From: Chloroflexota bacterium
Lineage (GTDB): Bacteria; Chloroflexota; Anaerolineae; Anaerolineales; UBA4823
Reading direction: 5' to 3'
NCBI GenBank assembly: GCA_029782365.1
Contig: JAKOUW010000235.1
Location: 1-64,000 of the forward strand
Length of the DNA: 64,000 nt
In this document: piece by piece, positions 24,913 through 33,936 of the stretch
How the letters are laid out: each line of letters starts with the position of its first letter
How positions within the stretch are numbered: position 1 is the stretch's first letter
Notes under the pieces: model-generated
Seen by the model: only the letters and a program-made list of their open reading frames with translations
What the model was told of the DNA's origin: nothing
The model's database searches: none
Translations under genes and position numbers: made by a program

Positions 24913-25980
24913 ATGACTAGGCAATTTACTCGACGCGATTTTCTCAGGATGAGCATTTTGGCTGCTGGCAGCCTGGGCGGCCTGGCGTTTAACCCATTTC
25001 CATCGTTTCAAGATGACCAGGCTTACCCACAGGGAATTGTGGGTAGAATCGCTGTCTCTAATAAGGTGACTATTTATAAAGGGCCAGATTGGGACAGCCC
25101 GGTTCTAGGATATCTTAATAAAAAAGACCAACTCATTCACATCTACGAGCAGCTCACTTCTCCCAAAGGGCCAAAGTACAATCCCTTATGGTACCGCGTT
25201 TGGGGTGGGTATGTGCACAGCGCGTATATCCAACAGGTAAAGTTCCGTTTTAACGAGGCCATCCAATTTATACCCCCGGCTGGCCAGCTCTGCGAAGTAA
25301 CCGTGCCTTACAGCAATGTTTATCAATACAGCGCGAGCCAGGGCTGGGTGCGCTATTTCCGATTGTATTATGAAACAACGCACTGGGTGGTCGCAGTGGA
25401 TACCGGCCCAGATGGTAAGCCCTGGTATAAAATCGATGACAATGGGGTCTTCTACATGGTACCTGCTGATCACTTACGCCCTGTCCCCGATTCCGAGATG
25501 GAACCGATTTCTCCGAACATACCTTGGGAAGGTAAGCGCATCGAAGTGTCAATTGCAGATCAATCGTTAACCGCCTTCGAAGAGGACAAACCGGTGTTTT
25601 CCACGAAAGTTTCCACTGGCATCAACATCCGGCCTGATCCAAATGGAATTCCTTGGAACACACCCCGTGGGAGCTTTAATATTGGCGTCAAGACTCCCTC
25701 GACCCATATGGGACAGGGACGCTTAACCGGCGACCCGGAAGCTTATGAACTTCCTGGGGTGCCATGGACTTTATATTTCGTTCACGATATCGGCGTGGCT
25801 TTTCACGGCGCGTACTGGCATAATAACTTTGGCCTGCAGATGAGCCATGGTTGTGTGAATATGCGTCCGCACGAAGCCCGCTGGCTTTTCCGCTGGACAT
25901 ACCCGGTGTTTAAATTACCGCTTGAAACAATCTCCGACCGCGACAAACGAGGCCATGGCACGCGAGTTGATGTTATTTAG
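24913..25980 (+). CDS. Tat-exported L,D-transpeptidase (YkuD), copy 1
   Basis: 355 residues. Twin-arginine signal RRDFLRMSILAAGSLGG (7-23), then about 190 residues of probable SH3-like binding modules, then the YkuD domain (about 210-335) with FHGAYWHNNFG and MSHGCVNM; the nucleophile is Cys314. Such enzymes cross-link peptidoglycan by 3-3 bonds or attach protein; the Tat route says it folds before export. ATG 24913 lacks a good ribosome site. A paralogue lies at 26834, with a methyltransferase between them. Confidence 0.88.
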   Translation: MTRQFTRRDFLRMSILAAGSLGGLAFNPFPSFQDDQAYPQGIVGRIAVSNKVTIYKGPDWDSPVLGYLNKKDQLIHIYEQLTSPKGPKYNPLWYRVWGGYVHSAYIQQVKFRFNEAIQFIPPAGQLCEVTVPYSNVYQYSASQGWVRYFRLYYETTHWVVAVDTGPDGKPWYKIDDNGVFYMVPADHLRPVPDSEMEPISPNIPWEGKRIEVSIADQSLTAFEEDKPVFSTKVSTGINIRPDPNGIPWNTPRGSFNIGVKTPSTHMGQGRLTGDPEAYELPGVPWTLYFVHDIGVAFHGAYWHNNFGLQMSHGCVNMRPHEARWLFRWTYPVFKLPLETISDRDKRGHGTRVDVI

Positions 25981-25987
25981 GTGATAT

Positions 25988-26800
25988 ATGCAATATATCG
26001 ATATCGAATATATAAAAAATCAACAATACCGGAACTCCCAAAATTTGCGGGCGCGCATCGAACTGCACAGCCGTTTTTCCACCAACCCAGCAGATTGGTT
26101 TCGTTGGGTGTTTGACCATCTTGCTGTTCCAGCACAGGGATCGGTATTGGAAATCGGCTGCGGAACCGGGGGCCTTTGGTCGCGCAACAGTGATCGGATT
26201 CCACGTACCTGGCACATTACGCTATCAGATCTTTCGGCAGGCATGCTCCGGGATGCTCGCCGGAATACCAGAGAATTAAAACAAACCCTGCGATTCGCTG
26301 AAATCAATGCCGAGCATCTTCCTTTTTCCAGCCAATCCTTTGACGCCGTTGTAGCCAACCATATGCTATACCATGTGCCTGACCGGCCAAAGGTGTTCAC
26401 TGAAATCCAACGTATTCTCAAGCCTGGTGGAAAGCTATACGCCGCCACAAATGGTGAAAAACATATGTACGAACTGGACAGCCTTTTAAATTCGTACAAC
26501 CCAAAGCTGGCGCGCTGCATTGACCTTCATTTCAACGTGCGTGGATTTAACCTGGAAAACGGAGCCAGTCAATTGGAAAAATGGTTTAACTGTCTTGAAA
26601 TTTACCCCTACCTGGATTCGCTGCAAATCACTGACGCTTTGCCCCTGGTTGCCTACATCCGCTCCTTATTAGGCTCAAGATCCTCTGAAGAAACCGCTTT
26701 CGATGAAGCTGACCTGGAAAAATACATCGCTGCCAGGATAAAAGAAAAAGGCGCGCTATTGATTCAAAAATCAAGCGGGTTGTTCGTTGCGTTGAACTAG
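25988..26800 (+). CDS. Class I SAM-dependent methyltransferase (Methyltransf_11 type)
   Basis: 270 residues. SAM motif I VLEIGCGTGGLW, then LSDLSAGML (motif II), FDAVVANHMLYHV (motif III/IV) and LKPGGKLYAATNG. It starts 7 nt after the L,D-transpeptidase stop with AGGTGA upstream, and lies between the two paralogous transpeptidase genes, so it may modify a related substrate or only be bystander. Substrate unknown. Confidence 0.85.
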   Translation: MQYIDIEYIKNQQYRNSQNLRARIELHSRFSTNPADWFRWVFDHLAVPAQGSVLEIGCGTGGLWSRNSDRIPRTWHITLSDLSAGMLRDARRNTRELKQTLRFAEINAEHLPFSSQSFDAVVANHMLYHVPDRPKVFTEIQRILKPGGKLYAATNGEKHMYELDSLLNSYNPKLARCIDLHFNVRGFNLENGASQLEKWFNCLEIYPYLDSLQITDALPLVAYIRSLLGSRSSEETAFDEADLEKYIAARIKEKGALLIQKSSGLFVALN

Positions 26801-26833
26801 GAACATTCTTCTCGAAAGAAGCGTCTTTTACAC

Positions 26834-27892
26834 ATGTCACTCAATTCTCCAATTTCCAGACGCTCGTTTCTCAAAATTGGAGCGCTCGCCCTGGGTGCAT
26901 TAGCCGCTGCTCCACACCCGTCCATGCGACTGGCGGATCCCGGTCCGCTCGTCATTGGCATTGGTAGGGTGACGATAGATCGCATCGAAATTTACAAAGA
27001 GCCCAACCTGGCAGCAGGCCGAACCGGCAAGCTGACCCGTGACACATTGGTCGAATTGTTGGAAGAAATCGATTCGCCCTACGGGCCGCTGCGCAACCCA
27101 CATTGGTATCGCATTGATCAGGGTTATGTCCACAGCGCTCATCTGCAGAGAGTAGACGAAGCCCATCTCAATCCGGTAGTTGGTCAATTGAGTAGCGGCC
27201 GCGCTTTAGGACGCATCACGGTGGCGTATTCCAACAGCCTGCACGCCGATCGATCAGGAACCTGGCACCCGACGTACCGTTTATATTACGATTCGCAGCA
27301 TTGGGTGGCCGGAATTCGTAAAGGGCCAGACGGAAGCGATTGGTATGAGTTGAAAGATGAACGCCTGCTTGTCAAATATTGCGTACCGGGTTCCCACGTG
27401 CAACTTATTAAATTACAAGACTTTATGCCCCTTTCTCCCGATGTGCCTTTAGAAGAGAAACGGATCACGGTTTCTATCGGCAGCCAGCTGCTAACCGCTT
27501 ATGAATCTGGCAAAGTCGTCAACCAATTTAAAATTTCGAGCGGCCTCCCGCAAAAAAACACGCCAATCAATAATATCCCAACGGAAACACCCCTGGGTTC
27601 TTTTCATGTTTCGGTGAAATGGCCCGTGAGGCACATGGGAGATGGTTATTTGACTGATGATCTGAGCGCTTACGAACTGCCAGGCGTGCCCTGGAATATG
27701 TTTTTCCACGAATCGGGGTATGCCTTGCACGGCGCCTACTGGCATGATAATTTTGGCGTGCGGATGAGCCATGGCTGTGTGAATGTGCCGCCCGCCCAGG
27801 CGTTATGGCTCTTCCGCTGGACGGACCCTGTTTATTTACCCGGCAATTTTTATACGCAGGGCAAGGGCACATCGGTGAATATCATCGATTGA
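26834..27892 (+). CDS. Tat-exported L,D-transpeptidase (YkuD), copy 2
   Basis: 352 residues. SRRSFLKIGALALGALAA is the Tat signal; the rest parallels copy 1 (WYRIDQGYVHSAHLQ; ALHGAYWHDNFGVRMSHGCV), with nucleophile Cys315. The same layout and the same flanking methyltransferase show a tandem duplication with divergence. It works outside the cytoplasmic membrane on peptidoglycan. Confidence 0.88.
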   Translation: MSLNSPISRRSFLKIGALALGALAAAPHPSMRLADPGPLVIGIGRVTIDRIEIYKEPNLAAGRTGKLTRDTLVELLEEIDSPYGPLRNPHWYRIDQGYVHSAHLQRVDEAHLNPVVGQLSSGRALGRITVAYSNSLHADRSGTWHPTYRLYYDSQHWVAGIRKGPDGSDWYELKDERLLVKYCVPGSHVQLIKLQDFMPLSPDVPLEEKRITVSIGSQLLTAYESGKVVNQFKISSGLPQKNTPINNIPTETPLGSFHVSVKWPVRHMGDGYLTDDLSAYELPGVPWNMFFHESGYALHGAYWHDNFGVRMSHGCVNVPPAQALWLFRWTDPVYLPGNFYTQGKGTSVNIID

Positions 27893-27920
27893 GCCGATGG
27901 CTCGCCCCGGCATAAAGAAT

Positions 27921-29750
27921 TTATTTTACCAATCGGTCAATCATCAACACAAAAAATATGAAAGCCAGGTACATGCTGGAATAGCGGTACATTTTCCAGG
28001 CCCGTTTGTTGCCGCCTTCTTTCCAGACCTGCCAGGCCGCACCAAACAGCCACAACCCAAGCACGGCGGCTCCGATCAGGTAGATGCCCCCGCCCAATCC
28101 AAAAACCGGCAGCAAAAGGGTCAGGATCACCAACTCAATGGTATAAATCAGGATTTGCCAGCGTGTTTCCTGTTCGCCGCGCACCACCGGAAGCATCGGT
28201 ACGCCTGCTCGGGCATAATCTTTTGCCCGCACCAGGGCCAGGGCCCAAAAATGCGGCGGAGTCCACACAAACACCAGGGCAAACAAGAATAACGATGGAA
28301 TGTTCAGGCTGCCGGTAGCTGCCGCCCAGCCCACCAATGGTGGGATTGCTCCTGCGCCTCCGCCAATGACAATATTTTGAACGGTGGTCTTTTTCAGGAA
28401 AATGCTGTAAATAAGCACATAATAAACCATGCCAGCCAGGCACAATAACGCCGCCAGCAGGTTGACAAAAGCCACAGTAAGGTAGAAAGAGACTAACAGC
28501 ATGGCCGTGCCAAACGCCAGGCCTTCGGCTGGCGTCAGTCGACCAGACGGGATTGGACGTTTTTGGGTGCGCTGCATTTTGAGATCGTCAAAGCGATCGA
28601 TATATTGGTTAATCGCACCCGAACCTCCCGCTGCCAGGAACCCGCCGAACAAAGTCCAGAAAGCCAGCGCTGGCGAAGGCCACTGCCGCGCCCCAATCAC
28701 CATCCCGGCGAACGTGGTAACCAAGAGCAGTAACACCACAATGGGTTTTGTAAGCATCAACAGGTCTTTCAACAGCGCCAATGGTTGCCGACCGGCCAAT
28801 GAAGCGCGATCAAGCGCTTCATCTTCTATTCTGCGTCTCGTAAGGCCAAGGATCGTCAACTGAGCGCCCGTAACTGCCCACACTGCGATGGCGGTAGCCT
28901 GGTGCAGTGCCAGGAGGTACGTTGGCGAGCCAGGTTTTAAGATAACACCGAGCAGTGCCTGGGCTACGAACATGACAAACGTGGCGGTGGTTGCAACCAA
29001 TATTGCCACCTGGCTGCGCTGGGTCAGCCAGGCACGCCACAGCCAGGCCGCCGCCGCCATGCTTGCCAGGCTGACAGCGATGCGGTGAGCAAAGCTTAAC
29101 CATCCCAATGCAGAGCCAGGCCAGCACAACGGCCAGCCGGAACATGCTTGGGCAGCATGAAAATAAGAGACCAGGCTGCCGCTGATCCAGACCATAACGA
29201 CCAGGCAGGCGAATACCAACGACAAATTAGCAAAAGGCGAACGAAATTCGAACGATTGACCGCTTGCTTGTTCGGACAGGCGGTAAAAAGCGACAACCAG
29301 AGGAATGATCAACAAAACCTGGATAAACAAGGATAAAAATGAGTGCAAGATGTTCAACCAGGACAGCTGTCCGGCATGACCAAGCAGAGTGACGCCTCCT
29401 CCCAGCAGCACCTGAAAGGAATAAGCCAATGCGGCCAAATACATTGGATATGCCAGCAAACGATCCTTCTTAAACCAACGAAATGCCAGACACGCTCCTG
29501 CCAGTACGAAAAGACCGGCGATGATCGTTACGGCGCGATGAGCCAGAGACAAAGTCAAATCTGAAGAAGCCGCCGCACCAACAGAAGGCAGCCCCCATGC
29601 ACCAAAGCAGGTAGGCCAGTCGGGACAGGCAAACCCGGTTTGAGAGACCCGCAGCATTCCACCCAGTATATTCAAAACGAATACAGCCAACACGGCTGCC
29701 AGGCTGGCATAAAGAAGAAGAGAAAACTCTCTTCTGGAGCGACTGTCCAT
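27921..29750 (-). CDS. ctaA-ctaB: Fused haem A synthase-protohaem IX farnesyltransferase (CtaA-CtaB)
   Basis: 609 residues in one frame. The first about 310 are COX15/CtaA-like (MLRVSQTGFACPDWPTCFG, HRAVTIIAGLF) with about eight helices; about 320-609 are CtaB/CyoE-like, a UbiA-type prenyltransferase with NQYIDRFDDLKMQRTQKRP giving the Asp-rich prenyl site. CtaB makes haem O from haem B and CtaA oxidises it to haem A for the caa3 oxidase encoded just upstream. Fusion order is reversed relative to pathway order. Start ATG 29750; an upstream start at 29813 would add a hydrophilic stretch. Such fusions are known in some Chloroflexota, from memory. Confidence 0.88.
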   Translation of the reverse strand: MDSRSRREFSLLLYASLAAVLAVFVLNILGGMLRVSQTGFACPDWPTCFGAWGLPSVGAAASSDLTLSLAHRAVTIIAGLFVLAGACLAFRWFKKDRLLAYPMYLAALAYSFQVLLGGGVTLLGHAGQLSWLNILHSFLSLFIQVLLIIPLVVAFYRLSEQASGQSFEFRSPFANLSLVFACLVVMVWISGSLVSYFHAAQACSGWPLCWPGSALGWLSFAHRIAVSLASMAAAAWLWRAWLTQRSQVAILVATTATFVMFVAQALLGVILKPGSPTYLLALHQATAIAVWAVTGAQLTILGLTRRRIEDEALDRASLAGRQPLALLKDLLMLTKPIVVLLLLVTTFAGMVIGARQWPSPALAFWTLFGGFLAAGGSGAINQYIDRFDDLKMQRTQKRPIPSGRLTPAEGLAFGTAMLLVSFYLTVAFVNLLAALLCLAGMVYYVLIYSIFLKKTTVQNIVIGGGAGAIPPLVGWAAATGSLNIPSLFLFALVFVWTPPHFWALALVRAKDYARAGVPMLPVVRGEQETRWQILIYTIELVILTLLLPVFGLGGGIYLIGAAVLGLWLFGAAWQVWKEGGNKRAWKMYRYSSMYLAFIFFVLMIDRLVK

Positions 29751-29814
29751 TATGCAGTCTTTTTCATTACAATTCGTGATTGCTGACACAACACGATTGT
29801 AATAACAAATCATG

Positions 29815-30603
29815 TCATTCTAAGGATGATTCAGGGGGTGATTTTTTTATCGCCTTTTCTTCACGTTGAACAAAAAAAGGGTAACCGAAAAATAACAGGG
29901 CGGCAAAAGCGAACCACTGCAACGCATAACTGAAGTGCGGACCTTCCGATAAATCAAGCTCAGGCTGCGAGCGGTAAGGCATTTTCGTCCACACAGCATC
30001 AGGTGCTTGTTGGATATAAACCGGCAGCAGTGAATAAGGCATTTGCGCCGCGATCTGTGGGATATTTGCCAGGTTCCAGGCCATCAACCGGCCGCCAGGT
30101 GGCGGCGTGGAATCTGTAACCATTCCAAAATCCGGTTTGACCTGCGCCCTGCGCACCACTCCCTTGACTGTGACTGCGCCGGGTTCATCATACTTATTCC
30201 AATCAACCTGGGAGGTCAAAGCCTGCTCATCTTGTTGATCGATCCACCCCCTGTTAACCAGGACATAACGGTCTGTGCCATCAATTTTCAATGGGGTCAA
30301 CAAATCAACGCCGGGCTGGCCTTCATAAACCTGGTTGCGCAGCGCCACTTGTTGAGTAAAATCATATTTGCCTCGCACCTCAACAGTTCGGTATTCCATG
30401 TTCGCCAAATCGGTATCCAATGCTGTGCTGTCCAATGTGAGAACCGGCAGGCTCATCGCAGCTTCCACTCGCGCATTAAACACCTTGCGCTCTGCCAGGC
30501 GATCCAACTGCCAGATGCCCAGGCGCGCCAGAACCGCTGTTCCGACCAGCGCCAAAACAGTCGTCAGTATCCAACGTTTTGAAAAGAGGCGTAAAACGAT
30601 CAT
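29815..30603 (-). CDS. SURF1-family cytochrome oxidase assembly protein
   Basis: 262 residues. Two membrane helices, near the N-terminus (WILTTVLALVGTAVLARLGIWQLDRL with the family's G-x-W-Q) and near the C-terminus (WFAFAALLFFGYPFF), and a periplasmic domain with LLTPLKIDGTDRYVLVNRGW. SURF1 helps place haem A in subunit I. The ATG at 30603 overlaps the preceding gene's stop; a longer upstream frame is out of place in that gene. Confidence 0.88.
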   Translation of the reverse strand: MIVLRLFSKRWILTTVLALVGTAVLARLGIWQLDRLAERKVFNARVEAAMSLPVLTLDSTALDTDLANMEYRTVEVRGKYDFTQQVALRNQVYEGQPGVDLLTPLKIDGTDRYVLVNRGWIDQQDEQALTSQVDWNKYDEPGAVTVKGVVRRAQVKPDFGMVTDSTPPPGGRLMAWNLANIPQIAAQMPYSLLPVYIQQAPDAVWTKMPYRSQPELDLSEGPHFSYALQWFAFAALLFFGYPFFVQREEKAIKKSPPESSLE

Positions 30604-31112
30604 GATTGGCGTGGTACATCTGGTTTGAGCGGTCGCATTACCAGGCTGTACACCAGCAGCAGCATCACTGTTGGCATCACACCATACCACATGGCGCTCA
30701 GGCGGTTGCTCCAGGTGACCGCCTCTTTGACTGTCAGGCCAAAATACCGTGTCGCCTGGAAAGAACATTCAAATGCAGTGTCGCTGACGGCATCCAGGCG
30801 CATGCTGGCGCTCTGCCCGGCAGGGATAAATAACGGCCCTAAAACATGATTGGTAGAATCTTCATTTTTTACCACCAGCTCATCCCCCTGCACGAAGATC
30901 ATAGCATCCGGAATATCCGTCTTTTGACCGGCTGACAACTTTTGAGCCGTTCCGGCTGGGATTACCAATTCAACTCTTTCTGGGCCGCGTGAAAGATCGT
31001 TACCCATCAAACGAAATGCAATCTCGCTGACTATATAAACTGCGGCGATCGATATTACCGCCAGAATGGCCAGGCGGCGGAGTAGAGGCAGAATGTAGGG
31101 ATTTACTTTCAC
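30600..31112 (-). CDS. Cupredoxin-like membrane protein of the oxidase operon
   Basis: 170 residues. A membrane helix near the N-terminus (about 11-33) and another near the C-terminus (about 140-160), with a cupredoxin-like beta domain between: VVKNEDSTNHVLGPLFIPAGQ and AFECSFQATRYF, giving one His and one Cys of a possible copper site. The full His-Cys-His-Met set of blue copper proteins is not seen. Its place between ctaE and SURF1 suggests a role in copper delivery or CuA assembly. Start GTG 31112 with AAGGAG; a GTG at 31118 overlaps the ribosome site. Confidence 0.65.
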   Translation of the reverse strand: MKVNPYILPLLRRLAILAVISIAAVYIVSEIAFRLMGNDLSRGPERVELVIPAGTAQKLSAGQKTDIPDAMIFVQGDELVVKNEDSTNHVLGPLFIPAGQSASMRLDAVSDTAFECSFQATRYFGLTVKEAVTWSNRLSAMWYGVMPTVMLLLVYSLVMRPLKPDVPRQS

Positions 31113-31132
31113 ACACACTCCTTATAGACAAA

Positions 31133-31157
31133 CAGGGACGGCTGTTTGCCGTCCCTG
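31133..31157 (-). terminator. Intercistronic hairpin between ctaE and cupredoxin-like gene
   Basis: CAGGGACGGC (31133-31142) and GCCGTCCCTG (31148-31157) pair exactly around TGTTT. On the minus strand it is followed by TTTG only, so it is probably leaky and sets the ratio of oxidase subunits to assembly factors. Confidence 0.55.
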
Positions 31158-31180
31158 ATTCTACTACGAACAAGGGCGGG

Positions 31181-31759
31181 TTATTTTATCAGGTTTCCGA
31201 TCAGGTACAACGCCGGGTAATAAAAAATCCAAACCACATCAACAAAGTGCCAGTACACCACAGCCGCTTCCACGCCCCAGTGTTTTTCAGCCGAGTAGAG
31301 CCCCATTCCTGCTTTGCGGATGACCAGGCCCAGGAAAAGCAAACCGGAGAGTACGTGGAACGCATGCATACCAGTCATCAAGAAGAAGATGGCGCCGTAC
31401 ACATCTTTGCCAGCAGGAATATGGCTGCCGGCCAGAGGCCATTCCACAAACAAGACGCCCAAAACAAATAATGCGCCCAGCCCAAAGGTAGCCCAGGCAA
31501 AACGGCGAAAGTTTTTCACATCTCCGAACTGCATAGCAACTTCGCTGCGGTTGGCGAAAAAGCTGCTGGCAAGCAGAATCAAAGTAACCAGGAAGCCCAG
31601 TTGTTGGTTCAGCTCGGGGCGGGTATTTCCCCACAGATAAAAACGTGAAACCAGGATGCCTCCGAATGTGAAGGCGTCGGAGACCAGGAATAACCACAAT
31701 CCCAGTCGGTTCATCGCCTGGCGGCGGGATGAAGAGTGAGCGATCGTTTCAGCGGACAT
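31181..31759 (-). CDS. ctaE: Cytochrome c oxidase subunit III
   Basis: 192 residues with five membrane helices, the short form of CoxIII found in caa3 oxidases. Markers: GLWLFLVSDAFTFGGILVSR, FFLMTGMHAFHVLSGLLF and the end segment VYWHFVDVVWIFYYPALYL. It stabilises subunit I and proton uptake. ATG 31759 follows the small subunit IV gene by about 5 nt. Confidence 0.92.
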   Translation of the reverse strand: MSAETIAHSSSRRQAMNRLGLWLFLVSDAFTFGGILVSRFYLWGNTRPELNQQLGFLVTLILLASSFFANRSEVAMQFGDVKNFRRFAWATFGLGALFVLGVLFVEWPLAGSHIPAGKDVYGAIFFLMTGMHAFHVLSGLLFLGLVIRKAGMGLYSAEKHWGVEAAVVYWHFVDVVWIFYYPALYLIGNLIK

Positions 31760-31764
31760 GTATG

Positions 31765-32004
31765 CTACTCCTCACCACCCGAAAACAGGCGGCCGATGTG
31801 CATATAATCGCGCACCACCAGGAAGGCTTTGAGCAGTGCGATCAGGATGAGCACAAAACCCATATCGGAACCCACACGCAGCAAGTTTTGCCCGGTGACG
31901 GCGATGCCATATTCACCGATGGAAGCAGCAGCCAGCAGCACCAGGATGGTGACTCCGACTCCATATTTATCCTTTTTCTGTGCATCAAGATTTGGATTAT
32001 CCAT
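31765..32004 (-). CDS. Cytochrome c oxidase subunit IV (bacterial type)
   Basis: 79 residues with two membrane helices (VTILVLLAAASIGEYGIAV and MGFVLILIALLKAFLVVRDYMHI), the COX4_pro type found between ctaD and ctaE in many operons. The KAFLVVRDYMH pattern supports it. Probably structural. Confidence 0.8.
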   Translation of the reverse strand: MDNPNLDAQKKDKYGVGVTILVLLAAASIGEYGIAVTGQNLLRVGSDMGFVLILIALLKAFLVVRDYMHIGRLFSGGEE

Positions 32005-32017
32005 ATTTTACCTCTTA

Positions 32018-33925
32018 CTAATCAGCAGCGGCTGCAGCCGCACCGGCCGCTGGTGCGGCAGGCGTGCTTACAGGAACTTCCACAAAATACTTGGAACCAG
32101 CCAGACCGTAGTCATAAGGCTCGCCCACCACTTCGAACGGGTGGTCTTTATAATTATGCACCGGGATTGGTGAAGGCAGGCTCCATTCGGGCGACCGTGA
32201 ACGCCAGGGATTTTGAACAGCGGCCTTCCCGTTGCGGACACTGGCCCACAAGTTGTAAAACAAGATGACAACCGAAAGACCGATACTGAATGCAGCGATG
32301 GTGATCAGCAAATGGGTCGTCTCCAGGTGCAAATCGGGTGCATAATCGGCGATGCGGCGGCGCATGCCCATTAATCCGGCGAACATCTGGCCGAACGACT
32401 GCACATAGAAGGCCGGGAACATCAGCCAAAAGTGAATTTTTCCCAGCCGTTCATCGTACATCTTGCCGGTCACTTTTGGGAACCAGTAATACAGGGCTGC
32501 CATAAAGGGGAAGATGAAACCTCCGAACATAGTCGCGTGGAAATGGCCTACGATGTAATACGTGTCATGCAGTTGCAAATCAGTCGCCACTGTGCCGTTT
32601 GGCGGTCCAGAGAGCCCGCCCACCAGAAAGATGGCCACAGCGCCCAGCGCGAACAACATGGGGGTTTCAAAACTCAGTTTGCCACGCCAGATCGTTGCCA
32701 CCCAGCTAAAGAACTTGACACCCGTCGGCACAGCCACCAATAACGTGCTGTACATAAATGGCACCCGCAGATACTCTTCCATGCCCGAAGTGAACATGTG
32801 ATGAGCCCAGACAAAAAAGCCGACCAGGGCAATGCCCAAGGACGACATGGCTACCCAGCGGTAACCAAATAACGGTTTGCGGGAAAAAACTGGCAGCAGT
32901 TCACTGATGATCCCCAGGCCGGGCAAGACGAAAACATACACAGCCGGGTGAGAGTAAAACCAGAACAAGTGTTGGTAGAGAATTGGATTGCCGCCTTTGG
33001 CCGCATCAAAAAACCCCATGCCAAACAGGCGTTGGAACATGACCATTTGGAATGACAGGCCGATCAATTGGGTCGCATTGGCAGAAATCAATGAAGTGGC
33101 TAGCGCTGTCCACACAAAAATCGGCATGCGGAAGAGGCCCATGCCTTTTACCCGCATATACGCTACTGTGACGATTACATTGATACCCCCCAGGATGGAG
33201 GAAAGACCGATCATGTAAACGCCCAGGAAGAACATTTGCATCCCCAACGGCGCACGCACCGAAAGCGGTGGATAAGCGACCCAGCCAGTATTGACTCCGC
33301 CCAGGAACAAACTGCTCAACAGCAGGACTGCGCCGGGAATATTGATCCAAAAAGCAAAGCCGTTGATGCGCGGGAAGGCCATATCACTGGCGCCGATTAG
33401 CAGCGGCACCAGATAGTTGGCCATAGCGCCGACGCCCAGCAAGATCGCACCGATCATCACCATTCCGTGCAGGCTCATAAAGGTGTTGTAATCGTCAGGG
33501 TTCTGAAAGATCTGCAGACCAGTTTGCACGAGCTCGACGCGGAACACCAAAGCGAAAAAGCCGGCAATCGAAAGCAAGAAGAAACTGGTAATGGCATACT
33601 GCACACCGATCACTTTGTGATCCACTGAGAAATTGAAGTAGCGCGCCCACTGCGGCCAGCTGGGATCGTCTTCTGGGTGATCAGTAACTTCTTCACCCAG
33701 GGCTGATTTGATCCAGGCATCAAGAGAACCGACCCCATACATGAAACCAACAGCGCCAAACACTCCGCCCAACACCCAGGCGCCTTCCAACATCAGATCG
33801 AACGGCAAACCCAACACCAGGCGGACGAGGTGAACAACAATCATGCCGAGCAGCTCGCCGAGCAGGAAGCCGATCAACCCTCGCACCAGGCCGAGAGATA
33901 ATATGTTCGTCTTCGTCTTTTGCAT
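32018..33925 (-). CDS. ctaD: Cytochrome c oxidase subunit I (A2-type, haem-copper)
   Basis: 635 residues. The catalytic core starts near SVDHKVIGVQY (about residue 97); the first about 95 residues are extra, with two probable helices. H326 in YSHPAVY is the CuB ligand linked to Tyr; the segment is YSHPxV, the mark of A2-type oxidases, in place of GHPEV of the A1 type. LHDTYYIVGHFHATM holds the other haem and CuB histidines. Fourteen or so helices; pumps protons while reducing O2 with haem A made by the CtaA-CtaB fusion. C-terminus is Ala-rich. Confidence 0.93.
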   Translation of the reverse strand: MQKTKTNILSLGLVRGLIGFLLGELLGMIVVHLVRLVLGLPFDLMLEGAWVLGGVFGAVGFMYGVGSLDAWIKSALGEEVTDHPEDDPSWPQWARYFNFSVDHKVIGVQYAITSFFLLSIAGFFALVFRVELVQTGLQIFQNPDDYNTFMSLHGMVMIGAILLGVGAMANYLVPLLIGASDMAFPRINGFAFWINIPGAVLLLSSLFLGGVNTGWVAYPPLSVRAPLGMQMFFLGVYMIGLSSILGGINVIVTVAYMRVKGMGLFRMPIFVWTALATSLISANATQLIGLSFQMVMFQRLFGMGFFDAAKGGNPILYQHLFWFYSHPAVYVFVLPGLGIISELLPVFSRKPLFGYRWVAMSSLGIALVGFFVWAHHMFTSGMEEYLRVPFMYSTLLVAVPTGVKFFSWVATIWRGKLSFETPMLFALGAVAIFLVGGLSGPPNGTVATDLQLHDTYYIVGHFHATMFGGFIFPFMAALYYWFPKVTGKMYDERLGKIHFWLMFPAFYVQSFGQMFAGLMGMRRRIADYAPDLHLETTHLLITIAAFSIGLSVVILFYNLWASVRNGKAAVQNPWRSRSPEWSLPSPIPVHNYKDHPFEVVGEPYDYGLAGSKYFVEVPVSTPAAPAAGAAAAAAD

Positions 33926-33936
33926 GCACTCCTCCT

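Noticed and set aside
29751..29813. Longer start for CtaA-CtaB
   Set aside because: Adds a hydrophilic segment before the first helix and has no good ribosome site; ATG 29750 is better.
30604..30768. 55-residue N-terminal extension of SURF1
   Set aside because: It overlaps the cupredoxin-like gene in another frame and is not hydrophobic; ATG 30603 overlapping the previous stop is typical of operons.
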